Notes: generated from the letters alone by a model not told the origin. A DNA stretch of 33,194 nt from Bacteroidales bacterium (GCA_024401975.1 JAKSKB010000012.1:1-33194), one strand, 5' to 3'; shown: positions 17,056 through 26,010, counted from the first letter of the stretch. Numbers and translations are program-made.

Positions 17056-17094
17056 CGGTCTGAAATCCGTCTCCGACTTTACAACGTGTCGCAA

Positions 17095-17811
17095 TCACTC
17101 CTCCTTCTTAGTAGTAGATGCGAAGAAATATTCTCCGCCCTCTTCGGATTGTCCCCTGAAGAAAACACGGGTTGTCTGAGTTTGAGCGAATTTCTTACCT
17201 ATGAAGCCGACAAAGGCGTCACTGTCACATTCTCCAACCGGAGAATCGTTTCTTGTTTCAAATATTTTATCATACTTATTCAAGTATCTTTCCTGAGCAT
17301 CCTTGAATACGGAATAGATCCTCAAATCATATGTAAATTCAACTCTTGACTTGTTGCCGCCGAAGACTCCCTCCACAGGCGTCAAGACAAGTGAGTCTTC
17401 CGGTTGGAGAGGTCTTGAGCCGCCCACTCTGAAAAAAGTGGTATCGATAACAACAGGACGGAGCGCGCCTACCGACACAACCGGTTCCTCCTCTTTCCTA
17501 ACGACGTCAATCGCGTAGATGAAAGGACAATGATCCTCCTTACTGTCAATCTGGGCGTTTGTCTTTGTGTAAGTAAACTTGGCAGTACTTTCTTTGACTG
17601 TATCCGCGAACTCATTTTTTTCGAAATCTTTTCCACGCACAATGATGTAAACGCTATCCAGAATATTCTGCGACAAATTATCCCAATCGAAGTGCATCTC
17701 GAGAGTCTGGCACACGGGGGCAAGGGCCGCTTCTTTTGTTTTGTCCTTGGAACAAGCCACGGCAAGCAGCGCTACGAAGACCGCAAAAACGAAAATCTGA
17801 TTTTTCTTCAT
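17095..17811 (-). CDS. lipoprotein of unknown function
   Basis: A 238-residue exported protein. The signal peptide has a Lys-Lys start, a Phe/Val/Ala-rich core and the lipobox LAVACSKDK, with Cys at about residue 20 as the lipidated residue. The mature part is rich in Lys, Glu, Thr and Asp. It contains a strand-like segment DSVYIIVRGKDFEKNEF and an HFDWDNLS motif, consistent with a beta-rich periplasmic or outer-membrane lipoprotein. I recognise no family or catalytic motif. Its stop is about 40 bases before the cytidylyltransferase/kinase ATG, so the two are probably co-transcribed from the promoter at 17855-17885. Co-transcription with glycan genes is only a weak hint of a cell-surface role. 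Confidence 0.75.
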   Translation of the reverse strand: MKKNQIFVFAVFVALLAVACSKDKTKEAALAPVCQTLEMHFDWDNLSQNILDSVYIIVRGKDFEKNEFADTVKESTAKFTYTKTNAQIDSKEDHCPFIYAIDVVRKEEEPVVSVGALRPVVIDTTFFRVGGSRPLQPEDSLVLTPVEGVFGGNKSRVEFTYDLRIYSVFKDAQERYLNKYDKIFETRNDSPVGECDSDAFVGFIGKKFAQTQTTRVFFRGQSEEGGEYFFASTTKKEE

Positions 17812-17854
17812 AAACGTATGGCTTTAAATTTTGTTGCACACAAGAATATCAGGG

Positions 17855-17885
17855 CAAATTTACGGCATTTTTTTTAGAAAATCAA
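17855..17885 (-). promoter_or_regulatory. sigma-ABfr-type promoter for the lipoprotein and cytidylyltransferase/kinase
   Basis: Minus-strand TAAATTTG (17862 to 17855) with TTG at 17885-17883 and a 20-base spacer. It fills the gap between the rhamnosidase stop and the lipoprotein ATG. Confidence 0.58.
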
Positions 17886-17887
17886 GC

Positions 17888-20476
17888 TTATTCGACTGCT
17901 CTGGCCCTGAAACGCCGACGTCCCGCCTTCAAAGTTCTGGTTTTTCCCGAAACGTCAGTGAATCTGGCTACAGTCCCTACCGGTACGCTGAGCTCATACA
18001 GAACCTCCCCGCACGACTTTTTCCAGTGCACCTCTATTGTACCGTACGGCGTTTCCTTGGTCACGTCGGCATCGGTCACTCCTGACGGAATCTGCGGATT
18101 TATCGTAAAGGACGAATATCCCGGCCCGTCGGGGACTATGCCCCCGAGTGCCTGATAGAACCAACTTCCTATGCCGTTGAAACAGTTGTGAATGAAACTC
18201 CGGTCCCCGTCCCAGTACTCCCAGGTCGTGGTCCCTCCGTTGTCAATCATATAGAGATAGCCGGGGCAGTCCCTCTGTTTCAGTTTCTCGTAAACGAAAT
18301 CCGGCTGATTGTCCTTTACCGCCCATTCGGCGAGAACGGGAATGCCCACCAGACCTTCGGCGATATGGTTGCGATACACGGAAGAGCTGCGCTCCATCAT
18401 CTTGCTCCTGACCGCCGGATACAGTTCTTCCGGCACTGCGCCGACCAGCATAGGATAGAGCATATCAAGTTCCGAACGGCTGGCATAGGTGGTGTCGGAC
18501 GGATTGAAGAAAGCCTCGTGGATAGCCGCGTTCAGGGTATTCCGTCTGCAAGCGAAGTCGCGCGCATCATCTTCTTTTCCGAGCAGCAGTGCGATATGCT
18601 CCATCGCCGAGAGATTCTGGCTCAGCGAGCAGTTATTGACCAGATCTATGGACCGCCCGTTGCTCACGTCTATTCCTTCCGGCGCAATCCAGTCCCCGAG
18701 ATACCACGTCCTGTAATCGGTATCGTGCCACCTTTTCAGCAGGCCGTCCACGCTGAATGCGTCCACATACCCGAGCCACAGTTTCATTTTGTCATACAGT
18801 TCCACGGCCATACGCGAATCACCGTAGTCTAGCAGAGTTCTGTACGGAGCCATTATGATGAAACCGCACCAGTACGGACCGCCTCCTGCCGCTATGGGAG
18901 ACGGGGCTGTGTGGGGCAGAGAGCCGTCAGGCCTGATTACATCCCCCCAGGCCTTGAGCCAGTTGTAATACAACGGGGCGGCATCATACATAGTCTGCGT
19001 GGTTACAGTGGACGAATTACCGTCACCTCCGTATCCCAATCTTTCGATATGCGGACAATCCACCTGATAGCCTCCGAACGTGAGAAGGGAGAGCGTGTAT
19101 TGTATCAAATCGTGGATATCATTCATATCTTCGTCAGAGCATCTGAAAGAGGATGCGTTGGGACAGTCTGCCCGTATCGTGAACGCGCTGATGTCCTCCT
19201 GTCCGGGCATCCGCTTGCAACCCTCCAGCACAATGTATCTGAAAGCGTGATGACAGAAACGGTTGCGGAAAACGTCCCCTCCGTCAGCCCCGGAGGTGTA
19301 GAAGGTGTCATTTTCCAATATGCCGTCCTCCCTTATGCGGTCGGCGTAGCAGGCTCTGATACGTGTACCGGCCGCACACTTGGGAAAACGATACTCCACC
19401 TGTGCCAGCACGCTCTTCCCCATATCCACAAGCCACAGTTCCCCGGCAGGCGCTCCCAACTCTTCCGCAAAACAGAGGGAGACAGAGTCGAGACGGGTGA
19501 CGGAAACGGGATGAAGGGTATCCGCTATCACGTTGGGGGGACACATCACAGGCGTTTCCTCTATTCCGGACACATCAACCACGTCCACAGGACTGCTTAT
19601 TTCAGACACGGCCACGCGTGCATCCACCGTTTCGCCTCCGAAATCCCAGGCTGTGGCCGTACCTGTCGAGCGATAACCCTTGTCAAATGCCGTCCAGGAC
19701 TCGTCCGTAACAAGTATGGTCTCCCACGAAAGACCGTTCTTCTTCTGAACAGCAGCCTTGACAAGCGGACCGCCATAGACGGCATCGAAAGCCTCCGGTG
19801 TGTACCACCCTCTCCCGGCCCATATCCCTATTTCGTTTTTCCCCGGCACAATCAGCCCGCTTATATTGTAAGTCACGGTCAGGGAGCGCCGGTCGAGTTG
19901 CGACACCGCCGGAGAAAGCACGGCAGGCCCCGATTTCTTCCCGTTGACGTACAGTTCGTGGTATCCGAGCGAATTGACGTGCACGAAAACTTCATCACCT
20001 TCATCAGCTTCAAAAACGTTGCTGAAATACGGAGATACCCCGCCTTCTCCAAACGCCCCTATGCGCTTCCCGGGAAGGGAGTCGATAAGTCCCACCGAAA
20101 AAACGGCGGGGACGCTCCAATCCGAGACGGTTCCGCGTCCCCACACACGCACCCTCCAGAAGCATTCGTCGCCAGCTCCGAGTTGTCTGCCGGCGTAAGG
20201 CACCATCACGGTGTTGCCGGAGCGCAGCTTGCCGCTGTCCCACAGGTCAGGATCTCCGACCGTCAGGCCGCAAACCGATGAGGCGACCTGTATCTGAAAA
20301 GCCGATACTGACGGAATGTCACCGGACACCTTCCAAGAAAAATGCGGCGAGGCATTGTCTATTCCGAGAGGGTCGACAAGCCCCTCGCAGGTAAGGGAAT
20401 GCACTTTCGGACAGGTGCAGGAGACTGCAAGCGCAACGAGAACCGCTGCCGGAACGATGGAGAACAATCTTTTCAT
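17888..20476 (-). CDS. alpha-L-rhamnosidase, GH78 family, lipoprotein
   Basis: Exported enzyme that hydrolyses terminal alpha-L-rhamnosyl residues of plant glycans, flavonoid glycosides or bacterial polysaccharides. From the ATG at 20476 it has 862 residues. The start is chosen because it gives a proper signal, MKRLFSIVPAAVLVALAVSC, with a lipobox Cys; the upstream in-frame extension would bury it. N-terminal beta-sandwich domains (about 25-430) precede an (alpha/alpha)6 barrel with D473-C-P-H-I-E478-R-L-G-Y-G-G-D485, matching the catalytic acid region of the family. E753 in TTWEYWDGD is the candidate base. A C-terminal beta domain ends the protein. No SusC/SusD pair or regulator is nearby, so it is not in an obvious polysaccharide-utilisation locus. 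Family assignment is strong; substrate is open. Confidence 0.93.
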   Translation of the reverse strand: MKRLFSIVPAAVLVALAVSCTCPKVHSLTCEGLVDPLGIDNASPHFSWKVSGDIPSVSAFQIQVASSVCGLTVGDPDLWDSGKLRSGNTVMVPYAGRQLGAGDECFWRVRVWGRGTVSDWSVPAVFSVGLIDSLPGKRIGAFGEGGVSPYFSNVFEADEGDEVFVHVNSLGYHELYVNGKKSGPAVLSPAVSQLDRRSLTVTYNISGLIVPGKNEIGIWAGRGWYTPEAFDAVYGGPLVKAAVQKKNGLSWETILVTDESWTAFDKGYRSTGTATAWDFGGETVDARVAVSEISSPVDVVDVSGIEETPVMCPPNVIADTLHPVSVTRLDSVSLCFAEELGAPAGELWLVDMGKSVLAQVEYRFPKCAAGTRIRACYADRIREDGILENDTFYTSGADGGDVFRNRFCHHAFRYIVLEGCKRMPGQEDISAFTIRADCPNASSFRCSDEDMNDIHDLIQYTLSLLTFGGYQVDCPHIERLGYGGDGNSSTVTTQTMYDAAPLYYNWLKAWGDVIRPDGSLPHTAPSPIAAGGGPYWCGFIIMAPYRTLLDYGDSRMAVELYDKMKLWLGYVDAFSVDGLLKRWHDTDYRTWYLGDWIAPEGIDVSNGRSIDLVNNCSLSQNLSAMEHIALLLGKEDDARDFACRRNTLNAAIHEAFFNPSDTTYASRSELDMLYPMLVGAVPEELYPAVRSKMMERSSSVYRNHIAEGLVGIPVLAEWAVKDNQPDFVYEKLKQRDCPGYLYMIDNGGTTTWEYWDGDRSFIHNCFNGIGSWFYQALGGIVPDGPGYSSFTINPQIPSGVTDADVTKETPYGTIEVHWKKSCGEVLYELSVPVGTVARFTDVSGKTRTLKAGRRRFRARAVE

Positions 20477-20551
20477 AGGTAATCCTGATGATTCGTTACA
20501 GATTGTGAATATAAGTAAATTTATCATTTGTGCAGCGGGATACATTTTAAT

Positions 20552-20579
20552 CAAAAGTATATTTTGTAAATTTGCGCAA
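20552..20579 (-). promoter_or_regulatory. promoter for the GH78 gene
   Basis: Minus-strand -7 box TACTTTTG (20559 to 20552) with TTG at 20579-20577 and a 17-base spacer. The predicted leader is about 70 bases. It overlaps the opposing promoter at 20567-20574. Confidence 0.5.
20567..20574 (+). promoter_or_regulatory. -7 box for the phosphatase-dtd pair
   Basis: TAAATTTG is an exact TAnnTTTG match 40 bases before the phosphatase ATG at 20614. A -33 TTG is not clear. It lies within the -7 to -33 interval of the opposing GH78 promoter. Confidence 0.5.
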
Positions 20580-20613
20580 ATTAACTGAACGGGAATCATA
20601 CCGTCCCTGTATA

Positions 20614-21066
20614 ATGCGCCGGATTCTCTTCATATGTCACGGAAATATATGCCGCAGTCCGATGGCCGAGTTCATCCTTAAAGCCCTTGTAAAAGCAAAG
20701 GGACTGGAGGACTTGTATTACATCGGGAGCGCAGCCGTATCGACAGAAGAAATCGGCAATCCCATATATCCGCCGGCGAAGCGATGTCTTACCAATCACG
20801 GAATCTTGTTCGATGCAGAAAAGAAGGCACGGCAGGTTGTGCCTGAGGACTACGACCGCTTCGACCGTCTCATCTGTATGGACGCCGGCAATCTGCGCTG
20901 GCTACGCCGCATCATCCCGGATGACCCGCAGAAAAAAATCCACCTGCTGATGTCCTATACCGGACGTACCCGTGATGTAGCGGATCCGTGGTACACCGGC
21001 GATTTCGAAACCGCCTTCCAGGATATCCTCGAAGGCTGCGAAGCGATGTTGAGACCGCCGCAATGA
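20614..21066 (+). CDS. low-molecular-weight protein-tyrosine phosphatase
   Basis: Cytoplasmic phosphatase of 150 residues, the usual size. The P-loop C(X)5R is C8-H-G-N-I-C-R14-S directly after the first strand, and the general-acid Asp is D124 in VADPWYTG. These residues define the family and look active. The ATG at 20614 is chosen because the P-loop must follow the first strand closely; the in-frame extension to 20572 runs into the promoter. In bacteria such enzymes often dephosphorylate BY-kinases that control capsule export, but no BY-kinase is present here. Its TGA overlaps the dtd ATG by two bases, so the two genes are translationally coupled. Confidence 0.93.
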   Translation: MRRILFICHGNICRSPMAEFILKALVKAKGLEDLYYIGSAAVSTEEIGNPIYPPAKRCLTNHGILFDAEKKARQVVPEDYDRFDRLICMDAGNLRWLRRIIPDDPQKKIHLLMSYTGRTRDVADPWYTGDFETAFQDILEGCEAMLRPPQ

Positions 21067-21515
21067 GACTTGTAATCCAGCGAGTGAGGGAAGCTTCCGT
21101 CTCTATTGACGGCAAGGTCGTATCCGCCATCGGGCAAGGCCTGTTCATCCTTGTGGGGGTGGAGAACGGTGATACCGAGTCCGATATGGAGTGGCTGACA
21201 GCGAAGGTTGCCGGGCTCCGCATCTTCAATGACGAGGACGGTATAATGAACCGCAGCGTAGTGGACGTGGACGGACAACTGCTCGCCGTGTCCCAGTTCA
21301 CCCTCACAGCTTCCACGAAGAAAGGCAACCGGCCGTCCTATATCCGGGCGGCGGGACACGAACTGGCTGTGCCGCTATATGACAAGTTCTGTGTCCGTCT
21401 TTCCGAAATTGCAGACAGACCGGTTCTTAAAGGCGTTTTCGGTGCGGATATGCAGTGCGCGCTTGTCAACGACGGCCCGGTGACGATAATAATCGATTCG
21501 AGAATTAAAGAATAA
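21063..21515 (+). CDS. dtd: D-aminoacyl-tRNA deacylase
   Basis: Removes D-amino acids and mischarged glycine from tRNA. The 150-residue protein matches the family in length and has both signature motifs: SQFTLTA near residue 78 and the cis Gly-Pro motif NDGPVTI near 138. The N-terminus MRLVIQRVREASVSIDG is canonical, which fixes the ATG at 21063, overlapping the preceding stop as ATGA. Expected to be a cytoplasmic homodimer. Pairing with a tyrosine phosphatase has no obvious functional meaning beyond shared expression. Confidence 0.96.
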   Translation: MRLVIQRVREASVSIDGKVVSAIGQGLFILVGVENGDTESDMEWLTAKVAGLRIFNDEDGIMNRSVVDVDGQLLAVSQFTLTASTKKGNRPSYIRAAGHELAVPLYDKFCVRLSEIADRPVLKGVFGADMQCALVNDGPVTIIIDSRIKE

Positions 21516-21547
21516 ACAGGCATATCCCTGCCGTTCCGTTCGAGAAC

Positions 21548-21579
21548 TTTGTATTTACGGCCAATAATTGCTACCTTTA
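21548..21579 (+). promoter_or_regulatory. promoter for the peptide transporter and downstream genes
   Basis: TTTG at 21548-21551, a 20-base spacer, then TACCTTTA (21572-21579), which differs from TAnnTTTG only in the last base. The ATG at 21610 is 30 bases further on. Confidence 0.5.
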
Positions 21580-21609
21580 TCACACTATTCAAACGGTTAA
21601 GTATATTCT

Positions 21610-23289
21610 ATGTTCAAGAATCAACCACGGGGACTGTTCGCCCTCGCAATAGCGAACACTGGTGAGCGTTTCGGCTATTACACGATGCTCGCCATTTTCC
21701 TGCTCTTCCTGCAGGCGAAATTCGGATTTTCCGCCGCAGCGGCGGGTCAGTTCTATGCCATTTTCCTTGCAGCGGTATATTTTATGCCCGTTCTGGGAGG
21801 ATGGCTGGCCGACAGAATAGGTTTCGGCCGGTGCGTTGTCACCGGGATCTGCGTGATGTTCGCCGGATATCTGTGTCTGGCCATCCCGACCGATGCATTC
21901 GCCGGTCGCGGAGCAGCCCTCACCCTGATGATTGGAGCTCTTCTGATGATTGCCGTCGGGACAGGTCTCTTCAAGGGCAACTTGCAAGTAATGACGGGCA
22001 ATCTGTACGATGACCCCAAATACTCTGCAAGAAGAGATTCGGGATTCAGCCTGTTCTATATGGCCATCAATCTCGGCTCGATGTTCGCTCCCACAGCTGC
22101 CACCGCTCTCACCAACAGTCATCTCGGCAAATCAGGGCTCATCTACAAGGCGGACATCCCCGCACTTGCGCACCAATATCTCAACGGCTCGCTCGCCGAC
22201 ACTTCGGCGCTGTCAGGCCTTCAGGCGATGATGCCTGGCGCCGACGCCGCCTCGATGGAACTCGGTGATTTCTGCCATTTCTACATACAGCAGCTCTCCA
22301 CGGCCTACAATCTGGGATTTGCCGTGGCCTGCGTATCCCTGATATTCTCAATGGCGATATATTTCGGCTTCCGCCCGTGGTTCAGACATACGGACGTCAA
22401 TGCCAAGCAGGCCGCGCAGGGCAACGCGGAGCAGGTCGAGCTCACTCCCAAACAGACGAAGGACCGCATCGTGGCTCTCTGTTTCGTCTTCGCAGTGGTC
22501 ATCTTCTTCTGGATGGCATTTCACCAGAACGGAAGTTCCCTGACCTATTTCGCCCGCGACTACACGCAGACGTCAGTCAGCGGCCCTCTGCGCATAGGGT
22601 TCAACATCTGGCCTCTGGCTCTCATCGCCATCTCCGTCTATACGCTCTTCGGAATTTTCCAAAGCGCGAAATCCGAGTCGAAGGGAATCTGCACCGCCGT
22701 CACTTTGCTTCTCTGGGCCGGAGCCTACGCGATATACAAGAGTATGGACGCGGAAATTCACATTCTCCCGCAGCAGTTCCAGCAATTCAACCCGTTCTTC
22801 GTGGTGGCGCTCACACCGGTCTCGATGGCAATATTCGGAGCTCTTGCGAGCAAAGGCAAAGAACCTTCCGCACCTATGAAGATAGGTCTTGGAATGTTCG
22901 TGGCGGCCATAGGATATCTGATAATGCTGACAGCATCCAACGGGCAACCCGCACCGGCGGAGCTCATTTCAGCCGGCGGCGTCTCTCCTGACCCCGTGGT
23001 TCCCACCTACCTCATAGGCACATACCTCGTGCTGACTTTCGCCGAACTGCTGCTCAGTCCTATGGGCATCTCCTTCGTCAGCAAGGTGGCTCCTCCGAAA
23101 TACAAGGGCCTGATGATGGGATGCTGGTTCGCCGCCACCGCCATAGGCAACTACCTCAGTTCCATCCCTTCGATGCTGTGGGAGAACGTTCCCCTCTGGG
23201 TCAACTGGACAGTCCTGATGGTTCTTTGCGTCATCTCCGGAGTCGTAATGTTCTCGATGCTCAAAAAACTTGAAGCGGCAACGGCGTGA
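21610..23289 (+). CDS. POT/PTR2 family proton-coupled peptide transporter
   Basis: Inner-membrane importer of di- and tripeptides (major facilitator superfamily). The 559 residues hold 12-14 hydrophobic segments. The first helix carries the POT signature, here N16-T-G-E19-R20-F-G-Y23-Y24; the usual first Glu of ExxERFxYY is Asn, while the second Glu, Arg and Tyr pair are kept. A GGWLADRIGFGR loop follows helix 2, and SPMGISFVSKVAPPKYKGLMMG near the C-terminus is also typical. Longer loops (about 175-225) lie between helices in the first half. First of a run of ten co-directional genes; its TGA shares one base with the next ATG. Peptide uptake fits well with the downstream TldD/TldE protease genes. 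Confidence 0.92.
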   Translation: MFKNQPRGLFALAIANTGERFGYYTMLAIFLLFLQAKFGFSAAAAGQFYAIFLAAVYFMPVLGGWLADRIGFGRCVVTGICVMFAGYLCLAIPTDAFAGRGAALTLMIGALLMIAVGTGLFKGNLQVMTGNLYDDPKYSARRDSGFSLFYMAINLGSMFAPTAATALTNSHLGKSGLIYKADIPALAHQYLNGSLADTSALSGLQAMMPGADAASMELGDFCHFYIQQLSTAYNLGFAVACVSLIFSMAIYFGFRPWFRHTDVNAKQAAQGNAEQVELTPKQTKDRIVALCFVFAVVIFFWMAFHQNGSSLTYFARDYTQTSVSGPLRIGFNIWPLALIAISVYTLFGIFQSAKSESKGICTAVTLLLWAGAYAIYKSMDAEIHILPQQFQQFNPFFVVALTPVSMAIFGALASKGKEPSAPMKIGLGMFVAAIGYLIMLTASNGQPAPAELISAGGVSPDPVVPTYLIGTYLVLTFAELLLSPMGISFVSKVAPPKYKGLMMGCWFAATAIGNYLSSIPSMLWENVPLWVNWTVLMVLCVISGVVMFSMLKKLEAATA

Positions 23290-23981
23290 TGACCGAAAGG
23301 ACAAAGGCAAAACTCGCCGAATGGGCCGACAAGTACAATGACCCGGTCTATTTCACGGAGGACCCGATAGCATTTCCGCGCGAGTTCGCCCGCAGAGGCG
23401 CGCGACGGCAGGACATCGAAATCGCCGCAGTATTTGCGGCGCATTTCGCCTGGGGACGCCGTGCCATAATAGTCCGCGACAAGTCCCGTCTGATGGACGC
23501 GATGCAGTGGCGACCCTACGACTACGTAATGGCCGGTGATTGGAGGGATGATGACACTTCAGTTCACAGGACAGTGAAATGGAGCGAAGTAGCGCAGATA
23601 TGCCGTAATCTCCGGGACTGGTATTCAACGCGCGACACCCTGGAAAAGATGTCCGTCCGGCTGATGCGCACCTGCATCTACGGACAGAAAGAGGACACCA
23701 GGGCCCCCAACAAGAAAATAAATATGCTGCGCCGCTGGATGACGCGACGCGACGGAATCGTGGATCTCGGGATATGGCGCGACAGCGATCCGGCGGAACT
23801 CGTCATTCCGCTCGACGTACACGTTTACGAGGAAGCTCTGGCGCTGAATCTGACTGACAGGAGGTCCAAAGACATCGCTACGGCGGCACAGATTACCGAT
23901 GCATTCAGAGAGATATGGCCGGAAGACCCCTGCAAGGGTGATTTCGCCCTTTTCGGATATGGAGTAAGCAAAAATGCCTAG
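23289..23981 (+). CDS. TIGR02757 (DUF2400) family protein
   Basis: A 230-residue soluble protein. The segments LAEWADKYNDPVYFTEDPI and then DIEIAAVFAAHFAWGRRAII match the TIGR02757 family, common in Bacteroidota and of unknown function; PLDVHVYEEALAL is a further typical stretch near residue 180. There is no signal peptide. The ATG at 23289 overlaps the transporter TGA by one base; a GTG at 23286 is the alternative. It overlaps the zeta-like gene by eight bases. I infer no activity. Confidence 0.85.
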   Translation: MTERTKAKLAEWADKYNDPVYFTEDPIAFPREFARRGARRQDIEIAAVFAAHFAWGRRAIIVRDKSRLMDAMQWRPYDYVMAGDWRDDDTSVHRTVKWSEVAQICRNLRDWYSTRDTLEKMSVRLMRTCIYGQKEDTRAPNKKINMLRRWMTRRDGIVDLGIWRDSDPAELVIPLDVHVYEEALALNLTDRRSKDIATAAQITDAFREIWPEDPCKGDFALFGYGVSKNA

Positions 23982-24576
23982 GCTTTACATAATTTCAGGT
24001 TGCAACGGTTCGGGGAAGACGACAGCGTCATATACACTGCTGCCGGAGATGTTCGACTGTTTCCAATTCGTCAATTCCGATGAATTCGCCAAGAGTCTCT
24101 CCCCTTTCAATCCCTCCGCCGCATCCGTATCGGCCAGCCGGTATATGCTTATGAAAATCCAGTACCTGCTCAACCTTAAAAAGGACTTCTGCATCGAGAC
24201 CACGCTTGCGACCAGATCCCTTATGAACATCATAAGGAAGGCTCACGATTACGGCTACACCGTCACGCTGCTGTACTTCTGGCTGAGTTCCCCTGAAATC
24301 GCAATAAAGAGGGTCAAAGACAGGGTGGCGGCCGGCGGTCACAACATCCCGGAAGACATCATCCGCAGACGTTACCTGATGGGGCTCAGTTACTTCTTCA
24401 ACGACTATATGCAACTGTGCGACAGATGGATTCTCGCAGACAACACCACATCCCCTTTCACCGTGGTAGCAGAAGGAAGCAGGGATTCTGCCACAATCAG
24501 GAACACGGAGAAATACGGAGCGATATGGAGATATGTCTTCCCCGAAGAAATCGACACAGGAAACGACACAGAATGA
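23974..24576 (+). CDS. zeta-toxin-like P-loop kinase
   Basis: A 200-residue protein with a Walker A motif (G9-C-N-G-S-G-K15-T-T) immediately after the first strand, VNSDEF near residue 34, and the substrate-strand sequence FCIETTLATRS near 72. Together these place it in the zeta toxin/AAA kinase group that phosphorylates UDP-HexNAc or other small molecules. A helical arginine-rich stretch (IKRVKDRVAAGGHNIPEDIIRRRY) probably serves as lid. No antitoxin-sized gene accompanies it; it is embedded with an eight-base overlap after the TIGR02757 gene and a four-base overlap before tldD. A housekeeping small-molecule kinase is as likely as a toxin. Confidence 0.82.
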   Translation: MPRLYIISGCNGSGKTTASYTLLPEMFDCFQFVNSDEFAKSLSPFNPSAASVSASRYMLMKIQYLLNLKKDFCIETTLATRSLMNIIRKAHDYGYTVTLLYFWLSSPEIAIKRVKDRVAAGGHNIPEDIIRRRYLMGLSYFFNDYMQLCDRWILADNTTSPFTVVAEGSRDSATIRNTEKYGAIWRYVFPEEIDTGNDTE

Positions 24577-26009
24577 TACTTGACAGACAATATTACCTGA
24601 ATATATTCTGCACGGACGAGCGCGGAATGGAAGAGTTAATCGCAACGGCGCTTCGCCACGGAGGGAACTACTGCGACCTGTTTTTCGAGAGTTCTTCCAA
24701 CACCGATCTGGTGCTTCAGGATGGAGAGGTGAGTTCCGGAGGGTTTTCGGAGGATTACGGAGTGGGGATACGCGTGCTCAACGGCGAAAAGACCGGATAT
24801 GCCTACGCGGAAAGCACCGAATGGGATGCGATGAAAAAATCGGCTGAAGCGGCATCGGCCATCGCTTCCGGCAGCGTGCCATCCGGACCCGCAATCTCCT
24901 CACCCGCATATCGCGGCAGGCCCAATCCTGCAGCTGACCGTTATCCGATGGAGATAGATTGGAGAAAGAAAAGCATTTCCGACCTGATACCGTATCTGAC
25001 AAGGCTGGAGAGCCTTGTCCGTGCGAAAGACAGCAGAATAGACAAGCTCCAGGCCGTGATAAGTTCCGAAGTGCGCGATATACTGATGTACAATTCGCTT
25101 GGAGAACTGAAATACGATACAAGACCGACAGGCGCCATAATATTGAGCGCCACTTTCTCACAGGGCAACGTTACGGAAAACAAATACGTGTCACGCAGCC
25201 TGATGGCCGGTGCGGAAATGATAAGCGACGCCCTGCTCGAAGAGATGGCGGAAGATATTGTCAACGGCATCGACGAACGCTTTGCGGCCAGAAGGCCGAA
25301 AGGAGGCAGAATGCCGGTGGTGATGGGGGCCGGAAGTTCCGGCATATTGCTGCACGAAGCGATGGGGCACGCTTTCGAGGCCGATTTCAACAGAAAAGGA
25401 CAATCCGTCTTTTCCGGCAGGATGGGACAGAGGATATGTCCGCGCGGCATCAACGTCATAGATGACGGTACCATACGCGGCAATCGCGGAGCAGTGAATT
25501 TCGATGACGAACTGGTCCCCGGACAAAAGACTTACATGGTGGAGGACGGGGTGCTGTCTTCATACCTGCACGACCGTATCAGTGCGGCATACTATGGCGT
25601 GAAACCCACTGGCAACGGGCGCAGGGAATCCTTCAGATACCATCCCCTGCCCCGTATGAGGGCAACCTATATGGAAGGCTGCGACGCAAGGCCGGAGGAC
25701 ATCATAGCATCTGTCAGGAAAGGCATATTCGTGGACGAGTTCTCAAACGGGCAGGTCAAGATAGGTGAAGGGGATTTCACTTTCTACGTGAAAAGCGGCT
25801 TCCTTATAGAAAACGGCCGTCTCACTATGCCAATCAAGGACATCAATGTCATAGGGAACGGGCCGCAGGCTCTCGCCGACATATCGATGGTAGGGAATGA
25901 CTTCAAGATGGACAAGGGGGCATCTGTCTGCGGCAAAGGGCAGGAAGTGCAAGTGTCGCTCGGCATCCCCACCGTCCTGATAAACAATCTGACAGTAGGA
26001 GGAGAATGA
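24573..26009 (+). CDS. tldD: TldD metalloprotease subunit
   Basis: Catalytic subunit of the TldD/TldE heterodimer, which degrades unfolded peptides and in other bacteria matures peptide antibiotics. The 478-residue protein has the zinc motif H261-E-A-M-G-H266 within SSGILLHEAMGHAFEADF and the later GRRESFRYHPLPRMRATYM stretch. The ATG at 24573 overlaps the zeta-like stop as ATGA; an upstream in-frame extension lies inside that gene and is rejected. tldE follows one base after its stop. All key residues are present. Confidence 0.95.
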   Translation: MILDRQYYLNIFCTDERGMEELIATALRHGGNYCDLFFESSSNTDLVLQDGEVSSGGFSEDYGVGIRVLNGEKTGYAYAESTEWDAMKKSAEAASAIASGSVPSGPAISSPAYRGRPNPAADRYPMEIDWRKKSISDLIPYLTRLESLVRAKDSRIDKLQAVISSEVRDILMYNSLGELKYDTRPTGAIILSATFSQGNVTENKYVSRSLMAGAEMISDALLEEMAEDIVNGIDERFAARRPKGGRMPVVMGAGSSGILLHEAMGHAFEADFNRKGQSVFSGRMGQRICPRGINVIDDGTIRGNRGAVNFDDELVPGQKTYMVEDGVLSSYLHDRISAAYYGVKPTGNGRRESFRYHPLPRMRATYMEGCDARPEDIIASVRKGIFVDEFSNGQVKIGEGDFTFYVKSGFLIENGRLTMPIKDINVIGNGPQALADISMVGNDFKMDKGASVCGKGQEVQVSLGIPTVLINNLTVGGE

Positions 26010-26010
26010 T

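Noticed and set aside
18911..20281. 456-codon plus-strand frame opposite the rhamnosidase
   Set aside because: Antisense shadow; the GH78 catalytic motifs lie in the other strand.
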